Assembly (NCBI GenBank): GCA_030447525.1
Contig: JAUJOR010000012.1
Coordinates: 95,286 to 159,285, forward strand
From: Chloroflexota bacterium
Lineage (GTDB): Bacteria; Chloroflexota; UBA11872; UBA12225
Direction: 5' to 3'
Length of the DNA stretch: 64,000 nucleotides
Positions 8,457 through 17,128 of the stretch are shown here, piece after piece; position 1 is the stretch's first letter, and each line of letters opens with the position of its first letter. The notes beneath the pieces were generated by a model. It saw nothing but the letters and a program-made list of their open reading frames with translations, made no database searches and was not told where the DNA came from. Both the position numbers and the translations under genes were made by a program.

Positions 8457-9752
8457 TTGACTCAGCACCCCGCACGCAGCATAGGGTACGCGTATGCCGT
8501 AGGCAGAGTTACGCCGCCGGCGGCCGTGCGACCGGAGACGGCGGAGGACGTTGCCGCCGCGTTACATGAAGCCGATGGCGCCGGGCGAGCGGTCGTCCCC
8601 TGGGGCGCCGGAACGAAGCAGGGTTTCGGCAACGCCCCTCGGGCCTATGACCTGGCGCTCGACCTGACCGGTCTGGACGACATCCTGGAGTACGAGCCGG
8701 CTGATCTCGTCGTCACGGCGCAGGCCGGAGTCCCCCTGGCAGCCCTCCAGGAGCGCCTGGGCCAGGCCGGCCAGTTCCTGGCCCTCGACCCGCCGTACGC
8801 CGGCCGGGCTACCCTGGGGGGCACCCTGGCTACCAACACCAGCGGCCCCAGCCGCCTGCTCTACGGCACGGCGCGGGATCTCGTCCTGGGCATGAAGGTG
8901 GCCACTCCCGTCGGCGACCTGGTCAAGAGCGGAGGCAAGGTGGTCAAGAACGTGGTCGGCTACGACCTGAACAAGATGCACATCGGCGGCCTGGGCACGC
9001 TGGGCGTGATGGTGGAGGTGACGCTCAAGGTGCACCCCCTCCCCCGGGCGGAGGCCACCGTACGGGCCACCTTCGAGAGCCTGGCGCCGGCACACGCCGC
9101 CGCCGGACTCATCTTCCGTTCCGTGCTGTACCCGCGGGCGGTGGAGCTCGTCCGCCGAGCGGGGAGTCGGGACCGGAGAGGGAACGATGGCCTGGCCGGG
9201 CGGTGGGAGGTGCTGGTCTGGGCCGCCGGCTCGCCGGCCACGGTGGAGCGCCAGGTGCGAGACGCCATGGCCTGGTGCCGGGAGGGCGGTGCGGTGGAGA
9301 CGGGCCGGCTGGACGGCCCGGCGCACCAGGAGATCTGGCAGGGCGTGTGCGACTTCGGCCGCGCCCTCCCGGAGGACGCCGCCCTGCTGAAGCTGACCAC
9401 CCTCCCCACGCAGGTGGCCGCCCTGGTGCAGGCCGTCGAGCAGACCATGGGCGAGGCAGAGGGCGACGGTGCTCTCGGCGCCGCGCCAGCGCCGGACGTG
9501 CTGGCCCACGCCGGGGCGGGCGTGGTGTACGCCACCGTCCCCCAGGCGTCGGCCCCTCTCTTGCACAGGCTAATGCAGGTGGCCGGGGAGCACGGGGGGA
9601 CGGCCGTTGTCGAAGAGGCCCCGCCGGACGTCAAGCTGGAGCTGGACGTCTGGGGTCCCGTGCGAGACGACTTTCCCCTGATGCAGGCCCTCAAAGCCCA
9701 GTTTGACCCTCGCGGGACGCTTAATCCGGGACGCTTCCTGGGGCGGATCTAG
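8457..9752 (+). CDS. glcE: Glycolate oxidase FAD-binding subunit GlcE
   Basis: A 431-residue FAD-binding protein of the glycolate oxidase complex, distantly related to GlcD. FAD-domain motifs include VVPWGAGTKQGFGN and GGTLATNTSGPSRLLYGTAR. The C-terminus has the FDPRGTLNPGRF signature. The frame is open from 8202, but the first 85 codons overlap glcD and the tandem repeats and look non-coding. The TTG at 8457, just before TQHPARSIGYAY, fits the family best, although its ribosome binding site (GAGAG) is weak. It lies between glcD and glcF and is probably one operon with them. Confidence 0.9.
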   Translation: MTQHPARSIGYAYAVGRVTPPAAVRPETAEDVAAALHEADGAGRAVVPWGAGTKQGFGNAPRAYDLALDLTGLDDILEYEPADLVVTAQAGVPLAALQERLGQAGQFLALDPPYAGRATLGGTLATNTSGPSRLLYGTARDLVLGMKVATPVGDLVKSGGKVVKNVVGYDLNKMHIGGLGTLGVMVEVTLKVHPLPRAEATVRATFESLAPAHAAAGLIFRSVLYPRAVELVRRAGSRDRRGNDGLAGRWEVLVWAAGSPATVERQVRDAMAWCREGGAVETGRLDGPAHQEIWQGVCDFGRALPEDAALLKLTTLPTQVAALVQAVEQTMGEAEGDGALGAAPAPDVLAHAGAGVVYATVPQASAPLLHRLMQVAGEHGGTAVVEEAPPDVKLELDVWGPVRDDFPLMQALKAQFDPRGTLNPGRFLGRI

Positions 9753-9811
9753 CCACCGGCACAGGGCCCCACCAAGGGCCCGGCCGGGGTCGGGAAAAGG
9801 AAACAGAGCCC

Positions 9812-11191
9812 ATGGCTGTTACGGAACCCAAGATCGAGACGGGGCACGGCAACGTCGTGGCCGAGAGCCCGGGGCTGCAGGGCTTCTTGAATGAGCGCGA
9901 CTACGAGGCCCTGGTCAAGTGCGTCCACTGCGGCCTATGCCTCAATGAGTGCCCCACCTACCGGGCCAACGGCCTGGAACCGGATTCCCCTCGCGGGCGC
10001 CTCTACCTCATCCGTGCGGTGAGCGAAGGGACGCTGCCGGTCTCCGACGAGGTGGTTGACCACCTGCAGCTGTGCCTCGTATGCCGGGCCTGCGAAACGG
10101 CCTGTCCCTCCAACGTGCAGTTCGGCCAGGTGATGGAGGCGGCGCGCCATGAGATCTTGACCCATCACAGCTCGCGCGCTCGCAAGGTGCTCTCCTGGCT
10201 CTTTTTCCGCCAGCTCTTCCCCCACCCGCAGCGCCTCAAGCGTATCGGGCAGGTTCTCCGCCTGTACCAGAAGAGTCCCTTTCCCAGGCTGATGGCCTGG
10301 GTGCTGGGGCGACACTTGCTCCCCAAGAAGCTGGAGCGCCTGGCGTTGATGGAGCAGATGGCCCCGCAGCTGAGCGCACGCTTCTTCGAGCCCGCCACGG
10401 AGCGCGCCCCGGCCCAGGGGGAGCGCCGCTACACCGTAGGGATGATCTCCGGCTGCATCATGCCCCTGGCCTTTGCCGAGACGAACGAAGCCACGGTGCG
10501 GGTGCTGACGGCGAATGGCTGCGACGTGATCCTGCCCCGTACGCAGCGCTGCTGCGGCGCCCTGGCCGCCCATAGCGGCGACGGCGATGCCTCAGCCGAC
10601 CTGGCGCGGGCCAACATCGAGGCGTTCGAGGCATTCGGCTTCGACAACCTGGACAGTATCATCATCAACGCCGCCGGCTGTGGCGCCCAGCTCAAGAACT
10701 ATGGCCATGTCCTGCAAGACGACCCCCGCTACGCCGAGCGGGCGGCGCGGTTCGCCGCCAAGGTGGAAGACGTGTCCGAGTTCCTCGCCCGCGTCGGACT
10801 CACCGCCCCCATGGGTGAGGTGTCTCGTAGCGTCACCTACCAGGACGCCTGCCACCTCGTCCACGGCCAGAAGATCCGGGCCCAGCCGCGGGAGCTGCTC
10901 CTCTCCATCCCCGGCCTGGATCTGGTGGAGATGCGCGACGCCAGTCGCTGCTGCGGCAGCGCCGGGATCTACAACATCGTGCACCCGCAAATGAGCATGG
11001 ACGTGCTGGACGCCAAGATGGAGAACGTCCTGGCCACGGGCACCGACTGCGTCGTTGCCGGCAATCCGGGCTGCCTCCTCCAGTTCAACCTGGGACTGAA
11101 GCAGCGTGGCCATCAGCCTCGGGCCGTGCACCTCGTCGACCTCCTGGACGAGTCAATCCAGAAAGGTGTCGCCGCCGGCAGGGAGCAATAG
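9812..11191 (+). CDS. glcF: Glycolate oxidase iron-sulfur subunit GlcF
   Basis: A 459-residue iron-sulfur protein completing the glcDEF complex. Two 4Fe-4S ferredoxin motifs lie near the N-terminus (CVHCGLCLNECP and CLVCRACETACP). Two CCG domains follow in the C-terminal half (RCCGALAAHSGD and RCCGSAGIYN), which in the heterodisulfide-reductase-like family bind additional Fe-S clusters. It carries electrons from GlcD/GlcE towards the quinone pool. It lies 59 bases after glcE in the same direction. The next gene is convergent, so the operon ends here. Confidence 0.95.
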   Translation: MAVTEPKIETGHGNVVAESPGLQGFLNERDYEALVKCVHCGLCLNECPTYRANGLEPDSPRGRLYLIRAVSEGTLPVSDEVVDHLQLCLVCRACETACPSNVQFGQVMEAARHEILTHHSSRARKVLSWLFFRQLFPHPQRLKRIGQVLRLYQKSPFPRLMAWVLGRHLLPKKLERLALMEQMAPQLSARFFEPATERAPAQGERRYTVGMISGCIMPLAFAETNEATVRVLTANGCDVILPRTQRCCGALAAHSGDGDASADLARANIEAFEAFGFDNLDSIIINAAGCGAQLKNYGHVLQDDPRYAERAARFAAKVEDVSEFLARVGLTAPMGEVSRSVTYQDACHLVHGQKIRAQPRELLLSIPGLDLVEMRDASRCCGSAGIYNIVHPQMSMDVLDAKMENVLATGTDCVVAGNPGCLLQFNLGLKQRGHQPRAVHLVDLLDESIQKGVAAGREQ

Positions 11192-11269
11192 AGGGCCGGC
11201 TGGGGAACGCACAGCGTCCCGGGAGGGGCAGCCGCGGAGACAGCTTTACCCCTGGGAGCCCAGACTACC

Positions 11270-13228
11270 CTACTCCCAGAAGACCTTGAGGCGCTGCGAC
11301 TCGGGGTGCCGGCGGAGCTTATCCAGGGCCTGGGTTTCGATCTGGCGCACGCGCTCGCGGGTCAACCCGAATGCCTTCCCGGCCTCCTCCAGCGTCCCTG
11401 GCTGGTCGTCCCCCAGTCCGAAGTGTAGCTCCAGGGTACGGCGCTCTTTGTCTGAGAGGGTGCGTAGGACGCTGGCCACCTCGTCACGGAGCACTCCCAG
11501 CAAGGCCACCTCCGCCAGCGGGGGCCGGTCGGGATCTTCCACGAAGTCCGCCAGGGCGCTGTCTTCGTGCTCCCCCACCGGTGTCTCCAGCGAGAGCACG
11601 TCCTGGGCGGCGTGTACCAGGTGGCGCATGCGCACCACCATGACCTGCACCTGCGCCCGCACCTCGGCCGCGAGCGCCTCAGGATCCAGCAGCACACCAG
11701 AGGCGGCGATCTGCCAGCGGGCCTGCTCTTCGGCGCTGGGGGCATCCCCAGCGGGGGACGTCCCCTCGGAAGTCGGGGGTGCCCCATTGCGGCGCCGCCG
11801 GGCGCCGGAGCCGGCCGGCCTGCCCCGTCCGGGCATGACTCTATGCCCCACCCAATTCCCGACGGGCGAGACGGCGGTGCTCCCGTTCCCCATCTTGCCG
11901 GTAGCGGACCCTAGGCCCGCGCCGGGGGCCGGCGCCGTCTCGGAGCAGGGCGCCGTCTCGGGGGACGGCGCCACGGGCACGACCTCCCCCAGCGCGTCTA
12001 CCGGGGAGCGGGCCGATGCAATGGCCAGCAAGGCCTTTTCCAATCGCGAGTCGGCAAAGCCGGCGAGCAAGGCGATCTCCTCCGCGGCCGGGGTGCGCCC
12101 CAGGTGCTGCACGGCGTTGTTGGCGAAGCGTTGCAGGCGGCTCAAGGTCTCGATCACGTGGATTGGGAGCCGGATCGTGCGTGCCTGGTCAGCCACCGCC
12201 CGCGTCAGGGACTGCCGGATCCACCACGTGGCGTAGGTGGAGAACTTGAAGCCCCGGCGGTGGTCAAACTTTTCCACCGCCCGCATCAATCCTAGATTCC
12301 CCTCCTGGATGAGATCGGCCAGGGGCAGCTGCGTCATCCAGCGCTTGGCCAGACTGACCACCAGACGGAGGTTGGCCTCTGTGAGCCGGGCCCGGGAAAG
12401 GGCGGCGGCCGCACGGGCCGTCTCGAAGTGCCGGGCCAGACTCTCCACCGTGGTTGTGGCCGCGGCCGCGGCGGCGGTGGGCGGTCCGCCCCGGCCGGGA
12501 AGGGCGTCCAGGAGCGCGTGCAGGAACGCCGGCGCCAGGAGCCGGCCGGCCTGAGAGATAGCCAGCACCGCGTCGTAGGCCTGCTCCGGTGTCCAGGCCA
12601 GGCGAGTCTGGGCCAGCTGGAGCAGGAGCGCCGGGGGCTCGTCGTCCACCAGCGCTCGCACGGCGCGGCTGGTGAGGAGCTCGGCCGGCGAGCCGGACGC
12701 GTCGTACCCCGTGGCCTCGGAGATAAGGGGGAGCAGGGGCCACGCCGCTGCCAGCCGGCCGTGCAGCTCCAGGGCGATCATGATCACCAGGCGCTCATCG
12801 CCGGCCAGGGAGCGGTCATACCCCCCGGTCTCCAGGGCATCGGTGCCCAGCGCCTCCAGTGGCTGGGTGGTTCCCACCGTCTCCAGGCGCCCGGCGATCT
12901 CCTCCAGCACCCGCCCGTCCTCGACGCACCGACCGAGCTCTCGCTCCTCACGCGCGCTGAGGAGGCCGTGGCGACCCACCTCGCGCAGGTAGATGGCCAC
13001 CGCGTCGTCGGCGGCCTCCACAGGAGCTGCCTCTTCTCCGGCCACGGGGCGCGACGTGCCGGCGCTGGCCTCCGGGAGCTGCCGCAGGGCGCAGTCCTCG
13101 AGCGCGCGCAGCGCCCAGGGTTCTGTAGGTTCGTAGACCAGGGTCGACTCGTTCACCGTTGATCTCCACAACGCGGTGGAGATCAACGGTGTTTCGGAGG
13201 GCATTTCGCCGTGCAGCCCCGCCTCCAC
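11270..13228 (-). CDS. Primary-type sigma-70 factor with a large insertion
   Basis: A 652-residue sigma factor. Region 1.2 ([19 protein letters not shown]) is near 74-93. A non-conserved region follows to about 265. Region 2 runs from [10 protein letters not shown] through [20 protein letters not shown] and [12 protein letters not shown] (about 280-345). Region 3 follows, and region 4 lies near 575-645 ([20 protein letters not shown]). About 130 residues, Pro/Ala/Gly-rich then helical (about 410-543), are inserted just before the region 3.2 motif [13 protein letters not shown], which normally follows region 3.1 closely. The start is uncertain: the GTG at 13228, the ATG at 13204 and the GTG at 13156 are all possible, and a perfect hairpin covers the last one. 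Confidence 0.9.
   Translation of the reverse strand: MEAGLHGEMPSETPLISTALWRSTVNESTLVYEPTEPWALRALEDCALRQLPEASAGTSRPVAGEEAAPVEAADDAVAIYLREVGRHGLLSAREERELGRCVEDGRVLEEIAGRLETVGTTQPLEALGTDALETGGYDRSLAGDERLVIMIALELHGRLAAAWPLLPLISEATGYDASGSPAELLTSRAVRALVDDEPPALLLQLAQTRLAWTPEQAYDAVLAISQAGRLLAPAFLHALLDALPGRGGPPTAAAAAATTTVESLARHFETARAAAALSRARLTEANLRLVVSLAKRWMTQLPLADLIQEGNLGLMRAVEKFDHRRGFKFSTYATWWIRQSLTRAVADQARTIRLPIHVIETLSRLQRFANNAVQHLGRTPAAEEIALLAGFADSRLEKALLAIASARSPVDALGEVVPVAPSPETAPCSETAPAPGAGLGSATGKMGNGSTAVSPVGNWVGHRVMPGRGRPAGSGARRRRNGAPPTSEGTSPAGDAPSAEEQARWQIAASGVLLDPEALAAEVRAQVQVMVVRMRHLVHAAQDVLSLETPVGEHEDSALADFVEDPDRPPLAEVALLGVLRDEVASVLRTLSDKERRTLELHFGLGDDQPGTLEEAGKAFGLTRERVRQIETQALDKLRRHPESQRLKVFWE
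13154..13191. promoter_or_regulatory. Perfect 16-bp inverted repeat at the 5' end of the sigma gene
   Basis: Arms at 13154-13169 (CACCGTTGATCTCCAC) and 13176-13191 are exact reverse complements with a 6-base spacer. On the minus strand this lies in the first ~25 codons of the longest sigma reading frame and overlaps the candidate GTG start at 13156. It could be an operator or an mRNA hairpin limiting translation. If it is a non-coding leader, the sigma gene starts at or after 13156. Confidence 0.6.
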
Positions 13229-13315
13229 AGGGAAAGCGGGCGTCCGGCGTGATCAGGGCGTGCCGTGCCGTCGGTGCGCCCGCTCCACAGGGGACGAGGG
13301 CCGGCGGCATCGGGG

Positions 13316-13384
13316 CGGTGGGCGAACAACCGTCCCCGGGTGCCGGTGATGAACTCCCCGGTGGGCGAACCCCGGTGGGCGAAC
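13316..13384. repeat. Three copies of a 12-bp repeat upstream of the sigma gene
   Basis: CGGTGGGCGAAC occurs at 13316-13327, 13359-13370 and 13373-13384; the last two are nearly adjacent. They lie in the 176-base gap between the sigma gene and the SufR-like regulator, in the likely promoter region of the sigma gene. They may be protein-binding sites or slippage products. No other gene was found in this gap. Confidence 0.5.
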
Positions 13385-13404
13385 GGTTCTGCCTGCACCA
13401 GTCC

Positions 13405-14037
13405 TTAGAGACCGCCTTTGGGGGCGGCGATCACAAAGTCACAGCTGTTGGCCCCGTCCCGCAGGCGCTGGGTCACCTCGACGGGTGACCCCGAGAGCTT
13501 CGCCACCAGGCGCCGGTCGATCTCGCAGACGTGATCGGTGCAGCGTGAGACGCTCAAGTACGGACAGTTGTGCTCGTGCACCACGTACCCGGACGCCGTC
13601 GACTCCCAGTCGGCGGCGCCCCCCTGCTCTTCGATGATCTCGGCAATGGCGGCGACACGCTCAGGCAGGGGCTTGCCGGCTACGCGCGGGCCATAGCTCT
13701 CGGCCATCTCCTCGGCCACGTGGTCGACCAGGGCCTGCACCGCCTCTCGTCCTTCCAGGTGCGAGAGCCCGGCCAGGAGACTGAGGGCCAGGCGGTCGTA
13801 GTGCTTAGGGAAATAGGCCTCGGCCGCCTCGGTCAGAAAATAGCGCCGCGAAGGACGGCCCCGACCCTGGCGCACCGCGGTGGCCCGTACCAGGCCCTGC
13901 TCCACCAGGATGGCCAGGTGCGAACGGGCCGTGATCGAAGCGATCCGGCCGGCAGCCGCCAGCTCTTCCAGCGTCGCCCCGGGCTTTCGCTTTAGGAAGT
14001 CCAGGATCGCCCGCCGCGTCCGTTGCATCAACTGCAT
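13405..14037 (-). CDS. SufR/ArsR-like iron-sulfur transcriptional regulator
   Basis: A 210-residue regulator. An N-terminal winged helix (TRRAILDFLKRKPGATLEEL ... ASITARSHLAILVEQGLV) is followed by a sensor domain with cysteines in HNCPYLSVSRC, HVCEID and NSCDFVI. This spacing resembles SufR, whose cysteines bind an Fe-S cluster and which represses Fe-S assembly genes. The ATG at 14037 (MQLMQRTRR) matches the family start; the longer frame from 14130 has an unconvincing Arg/Pro-rich N-terminus. No suf genes are nearby, so the targets are unknown. The 266 bases on its upstream side (14038-14303) hold no recognisable gene. Confidence 0.75.
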   Translation of the reverse strand: MQLMQRTRRAILDFLKRKPGATLEELAAAGRIASITARSHLAILVEQGLVRATAVRQGRGRPSRRYFLTEAAEAYFPKHYDRLALSLLAGLSHLEGREAVQALVDHVAEEMAESYGPRVAGKPLPERVAAIAEIIEEQGGAADWESTASGYVVHEHNCPYLSVSRCTDHVCEIDRRLVAKLSGSPVEVTQRLRDGANSCDFVIAAPKGGL

Positions 14038-14303
14038 CGTTGCCTGATGCCCCGCTCGCCGTCGAGGGGGTACACTCGCCGGCCCCCGACCATCTCGCGG
14101 GCGTCGGAGCCCCTGAAAATTCTCGCACACTCCCCTACGCTCCGGCTACTCCCCCGTTCCAGTGGGGTGTCATCCGGCGCTTGAGGGGCTGGCGCGGGAG
14201 TGCAGGGAATCGCCGAGGCGCTGTCACAGCGCCCCATACGCTGGGGCGAAGACTGCCGAGACCGTTCCACGGGGCGCCAGAGAGGGGCGTTGGCCACGAG
14301 TCT

Positions 14304-14933
14304 CTACGGCGCGCGATCGTCGCGCATGTTAGGAGGCAGGCCCCCGGCGGCCCAGGTGAGCAGGCCGACTACCAAGGGGACGAGCAGCACGGCGGCCGCC
14401 CCCGCCTGGGGCTCCGCCGCCATCCCGGCGATGACGGCGATCGTCGGCGCCAGGGCGGCGATAAAGACCCCGACGACGGCAATGCCGACGGGGACGAGTG
14501 GCTCCGTCCACCACCACATCGATTCCCGTCCCTGCTGGAATGCCTCTAACGCCCGGCGGCGCCGCGCCACCAGCAGGTCACGGCCGAGGGCCGGCGCCGG
14601 GCCCAGTTGGGTCACGGCGCGGGCCTCGGCGTCCGCCCGGGGCACCCCCGAGAGCATCAGGTCGCGCACGGCCGCTTCCAGGTCGGCCCCGATGGCCTCC
14701 AGGAGCGCTGCCCGGGCGATCGACCCCATGGGGGTAATCACGCCGTCCACCTCCAGGGCCGGATCGATCTGCCCGGCAAGCGAAGCATCCAGCGCCGCCA
14801 GGTAGGCGTCGAGCGTGTTTGCCGCTGCGCCACTGACGCGCCGGGGGGGGAAGACAGGGGCGGGGGGGCGGCCGGCGGGGTCGCAGTCTCGATCGCCCCC
14901 TCCGGCACCGGCGGCGGTCGGCGCGGCGGTCAT
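14304..14933 (-). CDS. Two-helix membrane protein paired with a PadR regulator
   Basis: A 209-residue protein. Residues about 38-125 are helical and soluble (TLDAYLAALDASLAGQIDPA ... AEARAVTQLGPAPALGRDLL), resembling the permease-prefix / DUF1700-type domains encoded next to PadR regulators. Two hydrophobic segments follow (about 146-170 and 178-200). It overlaps the upstream PadR gene by 4 bases (ATGA), so the two are translationally coupled. A membrane or stress role under PadR control is likely, but the exact function is unknown. Confidence 0.7.
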   Translation of the reverse strand: MTAAPTAAGAGGGDRDCDPAGRPPAPVFPPRRVSGAAANTLDAYLAALDASLAGQIDPALEVDGVITPMGSIARAALLEAIGADLEAAVRDLMLSGVPRADAEARAVTQLGPAPALGRDLLVARRRRALEAFQQGRESMWWWTEPLVPVGIAVVGVFIAALAPTIAVIAGMAAEPQAGAAAVLLVPLVVGLLTWAAGGLPPNMRDDRAP

Positions 14934-15352
14934 TGTGCCGCTCGCACTGCTCCCAGCTGGACGGCCGGCTCGTCGCCGGGTGTGGCCTGGCCGATGACCT
15001 GCAGGATGCGCTCAGCGAACTGGCGCCACCGTCCGGCCGTCTGCTTCGCGGCGTTGCGCCCGGCAGCGGTCAGCTTATAGACCCGCCGGCGCCGGCGTCC
15101 CTGCGGCGAGGACGGCTCCCACACCCCTTCGATCAGGCCCTCTTGCTCCAGCCGCTGCAAGGCCGGGTAGAGGCTACCCCAGCTCCCGGTGAAGAACCCA
15201 CTGCTACGCCGCTCGATCTCCTTGGCCAGGCCGTAGCCGTGCAGGGGACCGTCGGCCAGGACCGAGAGGATCAGCGCCGGAGTGGTGCCGGACGGGAGCT
15301 CGCCCGCCCCGGTGGTGAGTCTTGAAGCTGTCGTGTCGTCTGATCTCGCCAT
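14930..15352 (-). CDS. PadR family transcriptional regulator
   Basis: A 140-residue PadR regulator with a winged-helix N-terminal domain (LILSVLADGPLHGYGLAKEI, then GSLYPALQRLEQEGLIEGVW and RRRVYKLTAAGR) and a short C-terminal helix for dimerisation. PadR proteins are usually repressors relieved by small molecules. It heads a two-gene operon with the overlapping membrane protein, an arrangement in which the regulator normally controls its own operon. The 154 bases upstream (15353-15506) hold no gene and should contain its promoter. Confidence 0.9.
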   Translation of the reverse strand: MARSDDTTASRLTTGAGELPSGTTPALILSVLADGPLHGYGLAKEIERRSSGFFTGSWGSLYPALQRLEQEGLIEGVWEPSSPQGRRRRRVYKLTAAGRNAAKQTAGRWRQFAERILQVIGQATPGDEPAVQLGAVRAAQ

Positions 15353-15506
15353 TATTTCCTCGTTGCCTTACGAGCCAGACCCCTGACCCACCGCCACGGC
15401 TGGGGGCGCCCCACGTCGCTATATCGCCTGCTGATACGATACCCTCGGCCCACACCCGCGTCAAGGGGATAGGGCCTCTGGCCGGCGCCCCACGCCGGCC
15501 CCGGGG

Positions 15507-16016
15507 CTACCCCTCACGGGCCCGAATCCGCGCCCCAACCGCGTCTGGGACAACCATGATCCCGCCCTCACCCAGGCGGAGCACCTCGTCCGCCTTTACC
15601 GCCTCATCCTCATGGCGCATGACCCGGTCCAGCAACGAGGAGGCCAGCGTGTAGGCCGTCACCTTCCGCGCATCGCCGTCGATCTCCAGGTGGGCGATCG
15701 TCCCCAGCAGGTCACCGCCTTCAGTGACCACCTTGGTCCCAGTCACCTGGCTCAGCGTGGCCGCGCGAGCCAGCTCGGCGAACCGCCCCTCGTCGTTGAT
15801 CACGTCCGGGCTCGGCACGGTCAAGGCCGCCTGGCCGATGGCGGTCACGCTGCCTCGCGGCAGCACCTCCGCCTGGCCGAACAGCCCGCCCTTCTTCACT
15901 CGAAACCCTAACACCTGGCGGAACTGGGCATCGAACAGGACGTCATCCACCTGCCCGATCTTCTCGGCGGTGGAGAGGGCCACCACGGCGCGCCCATTCA
16001 GCTCATCTGCCCGCAT
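15507..16016 (-). CDS. PRC-barrel domain protein
   Basis: A 169-residue protein with two PRC-barrel-like units: about 1-75 (RADELNGRAVVALSTAEKIG ... VLGFRVKKGG) and about 85-165 (TLSQVTGTKVVTEGGDLLGT ...). PRC-barrels are small beta-barrels found in photosynthetic reaction centres, RimM and many sporulation- or envelope-related proteins. The specific role here is unknown. The ATG at 16016 has a strong GGAGG site upstream; the longer frame to 16346 is low-complexity. The gap 16017-16209 holds no other gene. Confidence 0.85.
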   Translation of the reverse strand: MRADELNGRAVVALSTAEKIGQVDDVLFDAQFRQVLGFRVKKGGLFGQAEVLPRGSVTAIGQAALTVPSPDVINDEGRFAELARAATLSQVTGTKVVTEGGDLLGTIAHLEIDGDARKVTAYTLASSLLDRVMRHEDEAVKADEVLRLGEGGIMVVPDAVGARIRAREG

Positions 16017-16209
16017 CCACACACCTCCATTCCACGCTACACCATCAGGCCCGCACGACGCCAGCCCCCGCGCGGCGCCGGGGAAGCCGGCCTCCACCGG
16101 GTCGGTGAAGCCCCCCATCAACGCGTCCGTCTTCGCCTGGATTCCGCGCCCCAGATAGGGCGGAGTGCCCTTTGGGCGCCGCGCGATCTGGGGCCTGCGA
16201 AATCCAGAC

Positions 16210-16986
16210 TTAGATGTTGGAGCGCCCCTGGGAGCCATCCACCGGGATGCAGGCCCCGTTGACCCAGCCGGCCCGAGCGGAACAGACGAAGGCCACGACG
16301 TCGGCCACCTCCTCCGGCCGGCCGAAGCGACCCGGGGGGATCTCACGCTTGACGAAGTCGGCGATCCCTTCCGGATCGGCCTGCCGGCGGCGCTCCCATC
16401 CCCCGCCGGGAAAGAGGATCGAGCCCGGGGCGATGGCGTTGACCCGAACGTTGTCCGGGGCCAGTTCCCGGGAAAGGGACTTGGCCAGGCTGTTCAGGGA
16501 AGACTTGACGGCGTTGTAGCCGGCGTATCCCCCCGCCTCGCGCCCGTAGATGGAGGAGATCATCACGATGCAGCCCCCGCCACGCTCACGGAAGTGAGGC
16601 ACGGCCAGTCGGCTGGCCTCAATTGCAGGGTAGAGGTTGAGCGCCACGACCCCTCGCCAGTCCTTCGGCTCCGTCTCCATGAAGGGCTTATTCGCCGGGG
16701 CGCTGCCCCCCAGGTTGTTGACCACGATGTCCAGGCCGCCGAACGTCTCCACCGCGCGGGCGATCAGGCGCTCGACGCTGCCGGGGAGGGTCAAGTCTCC
16801 CGGTACGGCCAGCGCCGACCCACCGGCGTCGCGGATCTCGGTGGCCACTCGCTCCAGGGCCTCAGTCCCCCGCGCCGTGATCGCCACCCCACACCCTTCC
16901 GCTCCCAGGGCCAGGGCGATGGCCCGGCCGATGCCCCGGCTGGCCCCGGTGACCACCGCCACTTTGCCCCTCAGTCCCAGATCCAT
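16210..16986 (-). CDS. Short-chain dehydrogenase/reductase
   Basis: A 258-residue classical SDR. The nucleotide-binding TGxxxGxG motif is in VTGASRGIGRAIALALG. The catalytic Ser lies in MISSIYG and Tyr-Lys in YAGYNAVKSS. The C-terminus has the NGACIPVDGSQG pattern seen in 3-oxoacyl-ACP-reductase-like enzymes. The substrate cannot be read from the sequence. It is a single minus-strand gene, diverging from the GT39 gene downstream across about 140 bases. Confidence 0.92.
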   Translation of the reverse strand: MDLGLRGKVAVVTGASRGIGRAIALALGAEGCGVAITARGTEALERVATEIRDAGGSALAVPGDLTLPGSVERLIARAVETFGGLDIVVNNLGGSAPANKPFMETEPKDWRGVVALNLYPAIEASRLAVPHFRERGGGCIVMISSIYGREAGGYAGYNAVKSSLNSLAKSLSRELAPDNVRVNAIAPGSILFPGGGWERRRQADPEGIADFVKREIPPGRFGRPEEVADVVAFVCSARAGWVNGACIPVDGSQGRSNI

Positions 16987-17128
16987 GCCACGCTCCTCTC
17001 ATCCCTGCTCGTCCCCGCCCGTCCCGGGGCAAGGGAGGCATTGTAAGGGGCTGCATGTGGTACCTTGACGTGGTATGGCGGGGGCGGAATATGGCGGGGG
17101 GTTGCCCCAGCCGGCGTAGGTACATGTA

